From an uncultured Oceanospirillaceae bacterium (GTDB taxonomy: Bacteria > Pseudomonadota > Gammaproteobacteria > Pseudomonadales > Balneatricaceae), in assembly GCA_913057435.1 (NCBI GenBank), contig CAJXNY010000002.1:62001-126000 (forward strand): a stretch of DNA of 64,000 nt, written 5' to 3'. Position numbers and translations under genes: made by a program. Shown here in pieces: positions 47,382 to 54,102 of the stretch. The notes under the pieces were generated by a model. The model saw nothing but the letters and a program-made list of their open reading frames with translations, had not been told where the DNA came from and ran no database searches. Position 1 is the first letter of the stretch, and the number at the start of each line of letters is the position of its first letter.

Positions 47382-47439
47382 CCCTGATGTCCTTTTCTAT
47401 GCCTGAACCGAAGATCATGATGCCTGTTATCGGGTGTAT

Positions 47440-47510
47440 ACAAAGCCGCCTGTGCGGCGGTGAAAATTTACAGTCATCATCGTAAAGCCGCCCGTTACGG
47501 CGGTGACCTG
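47440..47510 (-). ncRNA. Candidate CreR-like guide RNA: two degenerate CRISPR repeats between the divergent cas operons
   Basis: Read on the minus strand, 47509-47480 holds a degenerate repeat (ACCGCCGTAACGGGCGGCTT then TACGA) and 47468-47441 a better one (ACCGCCGCACAGGCGGCTTT), about 20 of 28 bases identical to the array repeat. The spacing between them is 42 instead of 60 bp. The sequence after the first 8-base handle begins TGATGACTGTAAATTTTC at 47479. It matches the plus strand at 47572-47589 (csy1 promoter region) in 15 of 18 bases, with mismatches at 6, 12 and 15 and a 5'-CC just before the match. Type I complexes do not read every sixth position, so the seed is effectively perfect. This agrees with cas-regulating (CreR) RNAs known from other type I systems. 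Palindromic GTATAC flanks the pair at 47436 and 47514. Expression is not shown. Confidence 0.7.
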
Positions 47511-47552
47511 TTGGTATACGCCTGGCGTGCCCCGCTGGACACTCCCCATAGT

Positions 47553-47590
47553 GATAGATCTGTCTATCTCCTGATGTCTGTATATATTCT
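47553..47590 (+). promoter_or_regulatory. Putative csy1 promoter with pseudo-protospacer
   Basis: An inverted repeat GATAGA-TCTG-TCTATC lies at 47553-47568. It is followed by CC (47570-47571, an I-F PAM) and the 18-base match to the guide sequence at 47479-47462. Within the match, TATATT at 47583-47588 is a plausible -10 box; no good -35 is visible. Binding of the Csy complex here would cover the promoter. The start of csy1 is 88 bp further on. Confidence 0.55.
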
Positions 47591-47677
47591 GTGCAGTTTT
47601 AGACGGCGAACGCTTGTTCCGCTTTGCCTGGGGTGACAGCCTGCAGGTTCATTCGGCATTTTCAGGGAGGGAACACC

Positions 47678-49030
47678 ATGTCGAACAGCTTTCGACAGCA
47701 CTGTCAGGCGGTGGCCGAGCTGCCTGTTGATAAACAGTTTGAGGCCTTGCGCAGTGAGGTCTGCCATGCCCGTGCCACACCGGTGGTGATTGATGAGACT
47801 CCGCTCGATTTTCTGGTGTTTCTGATCAACTGCAGTGATAAAAAACACAGCCCCGAAACCGTCCGCAGCTACAGTGCGGCGCGGGCGTTACTGGCCGACA
47901 GCACATGGTTCAGCAATGTGCTGGCTACCATTCCAGGGCTGGTCAGCCATGCCATCAAGTTCGCGGATGCCCGTTACACCGGCAGTCTGTTTATCCCCCA
48001 GGTAGCCGATAGCGACGCCAGTTTGCACTACGTTTCCAGCGCCAGCACCGAACTGCGAAAACCCTGGGATTGGGCGGGTAACAGTGCTGCACTGGGGCGC
48101 AAGGTGCTGTTCAGTACAGCGTTCAGCTGGCAGGGCGAAGTACTGACGCTAACCGAAGCGCTGGCCCGACGGTTACCGCTGTTTGTGAACGCGCTACTGG
48201 AACTGGGCCTTAACGAGCCACAGTGGCAGCAGTTGCAACAGGCCGTTGATAGCGCTGTGCAGCCGCGCACACCGGGTGGGGCCAGCTATAAAACCCTTTA
48301 CTTTCCACGGCTGGAACAGGGTGATTATGTGCTGCTAACGCCGGTGCCCTCGGTCGCCATGCAGCGTGAGATTTACCAGCGCACCCTCAGCCAGGCCCAG
48401 CCTGATAGCCACTACATGCGTACCCGCCGCCACCGGGTGGGCGAGAGTAAACCGCAGAATGTGGGGGATTTTTATAACTCGATCCGTGGTTCAGTAACGA
48501 TGCTCCATGGTGGGCTGTTCAACCCGACTCAGGCCAGGGACGATCGTCGGCTGGCCGTTTTTCTGGCCGGGCGGCCTGTCTGGGGCGCAATCCGGTTGCA
48601 AGACAGCCCCGATGGTAAAACAAAGGTGTCCCCCTTTGCCTTTATCGACGCCGAGCAGGCCAGTGGCCACTACGACAGTCACCGTCGCAGCTGGCAGCGC
48701 CAGATACTGGCCCCCAACTTTTATCGCTTGCTGTGCCACACGTTGCTGGTGCCGGTGCTGGATTATCGTAACCGTTACCTGATGGGCGAGCTGGACATGG
48801 CCAGTAAACAGTCGGCGCTGCACTGGCTGGTGTATGGCGATATTCAGAACGAGGACGGCCGACAGCAATGTGAAACGGCCATCGTTGATGAGCTGGTGCG
48901 CCAGTTTCATCGCCTGAACACAGATAGAACCTTGTCCTCCGTGGCGCTGGAGGTGTTACGCCAGACCACCACTGAACTGGTTGACCAGCTTCAGCAACAC
49001 CGCCAGAAGGAGGCTCACCATGGCCACTGA
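47678..49030 (+). CDS. csy1: Csy complex large subunit Cas8f (Csy1), divergent
   Basis: Large subunit of the crRNA surveillance complex, which in I-F recognises the crRNA 5' handle and the CC PAM. The start at 47678 (MSNSFRQHCQ) has GGAGG nine bases upstream; it gives 450 residues against 434 in P. aeruginosa. Overall similarity is low, but landmarks align: NSAALGRKVLFSTAFSWQG, YKTLYFPRLEQGDYVLLTPV and ESKPQNVGDF, the last matching the TKPQNI block of Csy1. The identification rests on these and on gene order. It overlaps csy2 by 11 bases. Confidence 0.85.
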   Translation: MSNSFRQHCQAVAELPVDKQFEALRSEVCHARATPVVIDETPLDFLVFLINCSDKKHSPETVRSYSAARALLADSTWFSNVLATIPGLVSHAIKFADARYTGSLFIPQVADSDASLHYVSSASTELRKPWDWAGNSAALGRKVLFSTAFSWQGEVLTLTEALARRLPLFVNALLELGLNEPQWQQLQQAVDSAVQPRTPGGASYKTLYFPRLEQGDYVLLTPVPSVAMQREIYQRTLSQAQPDSHYMRTRRHRVGESKPQNVGDFYNSIRGSVTMLHGGLFNPTQARDDRRLAVFLAGRPVWGAIRLQDSPDGKTKVSPFAFIDAEQASGHYDSHRRSWQRQILAPNFYRLLCHTLLVPVLDYRNRYLMGELDMASKQSALHWLVYGDIQNEDGRQQCETAIVDELVRQFHRLNTDRTLSSVALEVLRQTTTELVDQLQQHRQKEAHHGH

Positions 49031-49901
49031 ACTGCTTTGCCTGCAGGGGCTGCAGGCTGATGACATCAACCTGGCCGCCAGTGATTATCTGCACCATTCG
49101 CTGTCACTGCCCGCGCTGGCCGGGTTTGTCCATCGGCTGGAGCGCAGCCTTAACAGCCTGGGCGGTGAATACAGCACCGCCGATACCCGGTTTATGGTGA
49201 TCGTACGCCAGTGCAGTGCCAGCCATGGTTTCCCCCGAGGGGTAACCTCGGACTATGGCAGCGCCACTAAAGCAGCCGCGCCTCGGCTGATGTATCAGTA
49301 TCAGGGCCGGGCGACAGTGGATCTGCTGATCCGTTTCCAGGTTGATGGTTTTGCCGCCGGGCTGGATGAACTGCTGGACCCGGATGCACTAAGCATCGAA
49401 CTGGCCGGGATGCACCTGTGTGGTGGCACCCTGGCTGCGGTGGCCCCGGAACAGATCAGTATATTATGCAAGGCCGAACAACAGCAGCGGCACCTGCAGA
49501 ACCTCAGTGTCGATGGCTACCTGCTGGAAGATATGTCGCCTTTGCTGGCTACCGAACCGGCAACATTAACCGATCAAACAGAACAGGCCGAGACTGACCG
49601 TCTGCAACGGCTGCTGACCCTCACCGCCAGGCCCCGTGATGGCAGCCGCACTGAACATGGCTACCTGGTGCCTGCCGCTATTGGTTACCGGCTGCTGGAA
49701 CCCCCGCAACCGCGCTATCAGCGCAACGCCGCTGAACAGTACCACCACGCCTTTGCCGAGCCCATGCTGGGACTTGTCCGGTTGCGCAGCTGTGCCAGCT
49801 ACCGCCGCCAGCACCGTAACGAACCGATCGCCAGCTGGTGGGGCTACCGCCAGCAGGGCAATGCACTTTATCTGGCTGCCGATGCGCAGGCTGATCACTG
49901 A
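49020..49901 (+). CDS. csy2: Csy complex subunit Cas5f (Csy2), divergent
   Basis: Binds the crRNA 5' end together with Csy1. The start at 49020 (MATELLCLQGL) sits inside the csy1 end, with AAGGAGG upstream, giving 293 residues. Recognisable elements are LPALAGFVHRLERSL, matching the GAFTGFVHALQRR helix of Csy2, and AGMHLCGGTLA, matching the LAGGS region. The C-terminal half is poorly conserved. Context in a csy1-2-3-4 operon makes the call secure at family level. Confidence 0.85.
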   Translation: MATELLCLQGLQADDINLAASDYLHHSLSLPALAGFVHRLERSLNSLGGEYSTADTRFMVIVRQCSASHGFPRGVTSDYGSATKAAAPRLMYQYQGRATVDLLIRFQVDGFAAGLDELLDPDALSIELAGMHLCGGTLAAVAPEQISILCKAEQQQRHLQNLSVDGYLLEDMSPLLATEPATLTDQTEQAETDRLQRLLTLTARPRDGSRTEHGYLVPAAIGYRLLEPPQPRYQRNAAEQYHHAFAEPMLGLVRLRSCASYRRQHRNEPIASWWGYRQQGNALYLAADAQADH

Positions 49902-49919
49902 ACATAAGGAGATGAACTG

Positions 49920-50966
49920 ATGACTACAGGCTTCCGATTTCCCCAGCTGCTGTCCTACACCGGCTCACTGAAACCTTCGCTGGGCTTTTTCTTCGCCCTT
50001 AACGATGACAAGCGCCAGCCCGTAACGGTGGAAGAAGAGTCATTGCGCGGTGTGATTGCCAACTATGGCGCAGAGAAAAAAGGTCAGAACACGGGCCGCC
50101 CTAATCTGCAACTGGTTGATCGTGCCCACCTGCCAGCCAGCTGCCGTGAGTGTGAGGTCAGCTTCACCCTGACCATTCTGGGTAACGCCCTGCGGCCACA
50201 TGCCTGCAACAATGCCGAAGCGGCGGCCAGCCTGGCGGAGCTGGTCAGTGTGTATGCCAGCAAAGGCGGATTTGAATACCTGGCCGGGCTGTATGCCGAC
50301 AATATCGTGCGTGGTCGCTGGCTATGGCGTAATAAAAGTCTGGCACAGCAGCTGGATATAGAAGTGAAAGCGGGCGAGGAATGTTTTGCTTTCACCCTGC
50401 AACGCCACGGCGGCCAGCAGGAAACACTCACCGCACAGCCAGAAGAAGGCCTGGCCCGGCTGCCCCAGCTGATTGCTGATGCCCTGGCCGGGCAGAGCCC
50501 ACGTTGCCTGCTGGAGATCAGCGCCCGGCTGGATGTAGGTGCAGGCCAGGAGATCTACCCCTCGCAGGAGCTGCCACTGGAAGGGGAAGATAAACGGGCA
50601 GGGGGCCATAAAAAATCACGGCTGCTGGCGTCTACCCCGGTGGATGGGGTGAACCAGGCGGTGCTGCATTCGCAGAAAATCGGCAATGCCCTGCGCACCA
50701 TCGACCGCTGGTACCCAGAGGCAGAGCCACACTATCCGCTGGCTATTGAGCCCTTTGGTGTTGATGGTGGCCTGCAAACGGCCCACCGCACCACCAAACA
50801 GTCCTCCTTTTATGGCCTGCTGGAAACTCACTATCAGGATTACCTCAATGGCCTTGCCGAGGTGGACAACGCTGCACAGCTCAGTGATGACATGGAACAG
50901 TTGCACTTTGTGATCGGCTGCCTGATCCGTGGTGGTGTGTACAGCAATGAAAAAAGCAAAAGCTGA
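49920..50966 (+). CDS. csy3: Csy complex backbone subunit Cas7f (Csy3)
   Basis: Forms the hexameric backbone along the crRNA spacer; its thumb flips out every sixth base. The 348-residue protein is the best conserved of the operon: VGAGQEIYPSQELPLEG, HSQKIGNALRTIDRWYPE, LAIEPFGV and FVIGCLIRGGVY match P. aeruginosa Csy3 closely. AAGGAG precedes the ATG by nine bases; an 18-bp gap separates it from csy2. Confidence 0.95.
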   Translation: MTTGFRFPQLLSYTGSLKPSLGFFFALNDDKRQPVTVEEESLRGVIANYGAEKKGQNTGRPNLQLVDRAHLPASCRECEVSFTLTILGNALRPHACNNAEAAASLAELVSVYASKGGFEYLAGLYADNIVRGRWLWRNKSLAQQLDIEVKAGEECFAFTLQRHGGQQETLTAQPEEGLARLPQLIADALAGQSPRCLLEISARLDVGAGQEIYPSQELPLEGEDKRAGGHKKSRLLASTPVDGVNQAVLHSQKIGNALRTIDRWYPEAEPHYPLAIEPFGVDGGLQTAHRTTKQSSFYGLLETHYQDYLNGLAEVDNAAQLSDDMEQLHFVIGCLIRGGVYSNEKSKS

Positions 50967-50975
50967 GGAGCTGAT

Positions 50976-51575
50976 ATGGAACGCTGGTATCGAGATTTTC
51001 GTATCGACAGCCGCCAGCAGGATTGGCCCGCACTGAGCAGCCGGTTACTGCATGGCCTGCACGCCTGCATGTCCAATATGGCCGGGGAGCTAGGTGCAAA
51101 CCCGCTGGCCCTGGGCTTTCCCGGCTGGAACAGCCAGGGGGTGGGGAACCTGTTCCGGCTGGTCAGCCACCATCCCGCCGCGCTGGAACAGATCGAGTAT
51201 GAGCCGGTAATCGCCCGGCTACTGGAAAGTATGGCGGTGGAACTTAGCCCACTGGCCCTGGTGCCGGAAGCACGGGTGTTCGCCGAGTTCAGCTATCGCC
51301 GGGACCGCCAGCCAGAAAAGCGCTTCACCGGCTTCACCGCCCGACAAAACCGCCGCCGGGAACGGCGCGGTCAGGAAGTACGTGACCCGGCCCGCCGCTC
51401 CAGCCGCCAGCCAGATCATTTCATCCGCCTGCATAGCAGTGAAAGCGGCCATGGCTATTGCCTGTTCCTGCGCCGCAGCGCCCTGGAGCGGGAAGCCGGG
51501 CAACAGCCAATCAATATAAACCGCTACGGCCTCTCCACCGCAGAAGCGCCCAGTGCGATACCGCACTTCAGTTAA
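50976..51575 (+). CDS. csy4: CRISPR RNA endonuclease Cas6f (Csy4)
   Basis: Cuts the repeat RNA at the 3' base of its hairpin and stays bound. The 199-residue protein keeps the catalytic His29 (LLHGLHACMSN) at the same number as in P. aeruginosa Csy4. It has an Arg-rich helix (RQNRRRERRGQEVR) for the repeat major groove. HGYCLFLRR and NRYGLS match the C-terminal ferredoxin-like domain. It starts nine bases after csy3 with GAGGAG upstream. The leader of array 2 begins 14 bp after its stop. Confidence 0.94.
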   Translation: MERWYRDFRIDSRQQDWPALSSRLLHGLHACMSNMAGELGANPLALGFPGWNSQGVGNLFRLVSHHPAALEQIEYEPVIARLLESMAVELSPLALVPEARVFAEFSYRRDRQPEKRFTGFTARQNRRRERRGQEVRDPARRSSRQPDHFIRLHSSESGHGYCLFLRRSALEREAGQQPININRYGLSTAEAPSAIPHFS

Positions 51576-51589
51576 TCTGACAGGCCAAT

Positions 51590-51772
51590 GCTTAACACCT
51601 TCCTGCCGGGAAGTTGCTGTGCGGTTTATCAGGTGCTGATAATAAGTGCAATACTATCAATAAGTTACAGTTAGTACCTGGTTAAGTATTGCGACAGAAG
51701 TAAAACGAAGGTGTTAAGCATATTGCTGCCCTAACTAATTGATAACAAACTGGTTATTCAGCAGAATAGCCG
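51590..51772 (+). promoter_or_regulatory. CRISPR leader of array 2 with IHF-like sites and inverted repeat
   Basis: GCTTAACACCTT (51590-51601) and AAGGTGTTAAGC (51708-51719) form the same inverted repeat as in leader 1; here it extends to 15 bp (ATGCTTAACACCTTC and its complement). TATCAATAAGTTA (51655-51667, plus) and TATCAATTAGTTA (51732-51744, minus) both match the IHF consensus exactly. The distances to the first repeat (183, 54, 106 and 29 bp from the element edges) are identical to array 1, although the sequence between them differs. Confidence 0.82.
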
Positions 51773-52400
51773 GTGAACCGCCGAACAGGCGGCTTAGAGA
51801 AGACACATTCAAGAAACCATTCGTAGGTTTCCGTGAACCGCCGAACAGGCGGCTTAGAGATGCAAACGTCAAGGATCGGGCCGAAACCGAACGTGAACCG
51901 CCGAACAGGCGGCTTAGAGACGGACCGCCCACCCGGACCCATTTTATTCGCGGTGAACCGCCGAACAGGCGGCTTAGAGAAAGAGATGATCCTTCAATTG
52001 TATAACCGCCCGGTGAACCGCCGAACAGGCGGCTTAGAGAAGAAAAGCCATGTTGAAGGTTTCAACACGTACGTGAACCGCCGAACAGGCGGCTTAGAGA
52101 AGTGCAGCTTGGTTTAAAACCTGTTGATGTTGGTGAACCGCCGAACAGGCGGCTTAGAGAAGCAGTTCAGAACCAAATATCGTCACGCTGTCGTGAACCG
52201 CCGAACAGGCGGCTTAGAGATGGCAAATCAATCAGGCGCAATTCCAGCTTTAGTGAACCGCCGAACAGGCGGCTTAGAGAATAGACAGCGCAATACCGCC
52301 AATCGGCCCCAGGTGAACCGCCGAACAGGCGGCTTAGAGATGTGTACGGACCTGTGTTGCTCTGGCTGGCAGGTGAACCGCCGAACAGGCGGCTTAGAAA
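51773..52400 (+). CRISPR. Type I-F CRISPR array 2 (11 repeats, 10 spacers)
   Basis: Eleven 28-bp repeats identical to array 1 at exact 60-bp intervals from 51773 to 52373, with ten distinct 32-bp spacers. The last repeat ends CTTAGAAA instead of CTTAGAGA and marks the distal end. The array lies directly behind csy4 and is transcribed in the same direction. No spacer match elsewhere in the window was noticed by eye. Confidence 0.98.
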
Positions 52401-52521
52401 TGCAGAGTAAGTTCAGACTATCATTGTCCGCTGCCAATTCCTTCCAGCTGAGGACAGCTGTCCCACAGGGTATGTGCTACGCCTATGGTTTTGTAATGCT
52501 CCGAAGCTGTGTCAGATACTC

Positions 52522-52864
52522 CGTCTCTCCTGCGAACGCAGGAGCCCACAACCACTGAAATCTGCATCGTGTGTAATAGCGGGCTTCCAGCGTTGTTCTG
52601 GATACCCGCGTTCGCGGGTAAGACGATATGAGTGTTCATCCAGCTGAGGACAGCTGTCCCACAGGGTGTGTGCTACGCCTATGGTTTGTAATGCTCAGAA
52701 GCTGTGTCAGATACACCGTCTCTCCTGCGAACGCAGGAGTCCACAACCACTGAAATCTGCATCGCGTGTAATAGCGGGCTTCCAGCGTCGTTCTGGATAC
52801 CCGCGTTCGCGGGTAAGACGAGATTCCAGCGTTGTTCTGGATGCCCGCGTTCGCGGGTAAGACG
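52522..52864. repeat. 105-bp MITE-like element, copies 2 and 3 plus a partial copy (beside array 2)
   Basis: Full copies lie at 52522-52626 and 52717-52821, in a tandem duplication of about 195 bp that also repeats the GGACAGCTGTCC box (near 52452 and 52648). A third, right-end-only copy occupies about 52824-52864 and stops 12 bp before folD copy 2. All are in the same orientation as copy 1 beside array 1. Confidence 0.78.
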
Positions 52865-52875
52865 AGCTGAGGGTC

Positions 52876-53721
52876 TTATTTCCTGGCACTTAACTGTGCT
52901 GACTCTACAGTCTGGCTGATCAGGGCGTTGATGGTCATCGGGCCGACACCGCCTGGCACCGGGGTAATGGCAGCGGCACGTTCGGCCAGACCTGTTTTCT
53001 CGATATCACCGATGCCACCTGGGTGGTAACCGGCATCGACAACCACAGCGCCATCTTTGATCCAGTCTGCTTTTATCAGCTCTGGCTTGCCCACGGCACC
53101 GATGACGATATCGGCGCGGGCGATCTCTGCGGCGATGTTGGTGCTGCGCGAATGGCAGATGGTGACGGTGGCGTTGGCATTGAGCAGCATGGCGGCCATC
53201 GGTTTGCCCAGGATCGGGCTGCGGCCCACCACGACGGCGTGTTTGCCTTGCAGGTCAATATCGTAGTGTTTGAGCAGGTGCATAATGCCCGCTGGTGTGG
53301 CTGAGCCAAAGGCCTGTTCACCCATGGCCATGCGGCCAAATCCCTGGGTGGTGACGCCGTCGACATCTTTTTCCAGCGCGATGGCATCGAAGCAGGCGCG
53401 CTCGTCGATCTGTGCAGGCACGGGGTGCTGCAGCAGAATGCCGTGTACATCCGGGTTGCTGTTCAGGGCGTCAATTTCAGCCAGCAGCTGTTCGGTGGTG
53501 GTGTGTTGCCCCAGGGTGACTTTGATCGATTGCATACCGATGCGGGCGCAGGCGTTTACCTTCATTTGCACGTACGTGGCGGAGGCGGGGTCATCACCGA
53601 CCAGGATAGTGGCCAGGATCGGAGTGCTGCCACCGGCCTGTTTGAGTGCGTCTACATGGCTGGCCAGTTGCTGTTCACGGCTTTTGGCCAGGGCTTTTCC
53701 ATCCAGAATCTGAGCGGGCAT
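52876..53721 (-). CDS. folD: Methylenetetrahydrofolate dehydrogenase / cyclohydrolase, copy 2
   Basis: The 281-residue protein differs from copy 1 (14503-15348) mainly in the helix at residues 20-33, at 66-90 and at the C-terminus; by eye nearly 90% is identical. All catalytic motifs are kept ([38 protein letters not shown]). It is last in the series etfB-etfA-purU-dimethylglycine dehydrogenase-folD on the minus strand, 381 bp after the dehydrogenase. There it would oxidise methylene-THF made by demethylation to formyl-THF for PurU. Confidence 0.95.
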   Translation of the reverse strand: MPAQILDGKALAKSREQQLASHVDALKQAGGSTPILATILVGDDPASATYVQMKVNACARIGMQSIKVTLGQHTTTEQLLAEIDALNSNPDVHGILLQHPVPAQIDERACFDAIALEKDVDGVTTQGFGRMAMGEQAFGSATPAGIMHLLKHYDIDLQGKHAVVVGRSPILGKPMAAMLLNANATVTICHSRSTNIAAEIARADIVIGAVGKPELIKADWIKDGAVVVDAGYHPGGIGDIEKTGLAERAAAITPVPGGVGPMTINALISQTVESAQLSARK

Positions 53722-54102
53722 AACATGTCCTCTTTGTCATACAGCGACCGGGTGTCATACACAGACAGGCGTCGCGTTGGGTCGAACGAAAGTGAAAGGG
53801 CGGAAGGGAAAAACTGTGCAGAGTTTTAGCGGACTCCAGCCCGTTCATTGATAAATTGGGTGTTGCTATACAAGGGTGTTGCTATAAAGGATGAAGCGAC
53901 TGCGTATTCTGCTTCAGGGCTTATCTCGAATCCTGCGGCAACGTACCAGGCACCGGGGTCGAAATAGCAGGCAACGCAGCCGCTTCAAAACAGGTTTGTA
54001 AAACCAGGCTGATCAAAGAGCGGATCAAAAAGCACCACGTCACCCGGTCTCAGGTGCCGTGGCGTAAGGGTGCTCAGTAGGGCAACAGAGCACCGGAGGT
54101 GA
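53722..54102. other. Intergenic region between dimethylglycine dehydrogenase and folD copy 2
   Basis: A hairpin GGTGCTC...GAGCACC at 54069-54094 lies just after the dehydrogenase stop (on the minus strand) without a T-run. GGGTGTTGCTATA occurs twice in tandem at 53858-53870 and 53874-53886. The space is large enough for a separate folD promoter. Confidence 0.5.

Noticed and set aside
42207-51575. Tn7-associated (I-F3) CRISPR system
   Set aside because: cas1, a catalytically intact cas2-3 and separate csy1 and csy2 are present, and there is no tniQ or tnsABC.
43138-51575. Minimal I-Fv (I-F2) system, suggested by the GC-rich repeat
   Set aside because: Large subunit (csy1) and a Cas5f-like csy2 are both present, giving the four-gene I-F1 order.
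51735-52558. Several open frames across CRISPR array 2 (NRRTGGLE, EPPNRRLR or SKPPVRRFT repeats)
   Set aside because: Same artefact of a 60-bp repeat period on both strands.
52666-52919. Small frames in the repeats beside array 2
   Set aside because: They lie wholly in the duplicated 105-bp elements and read palindromic sequence.
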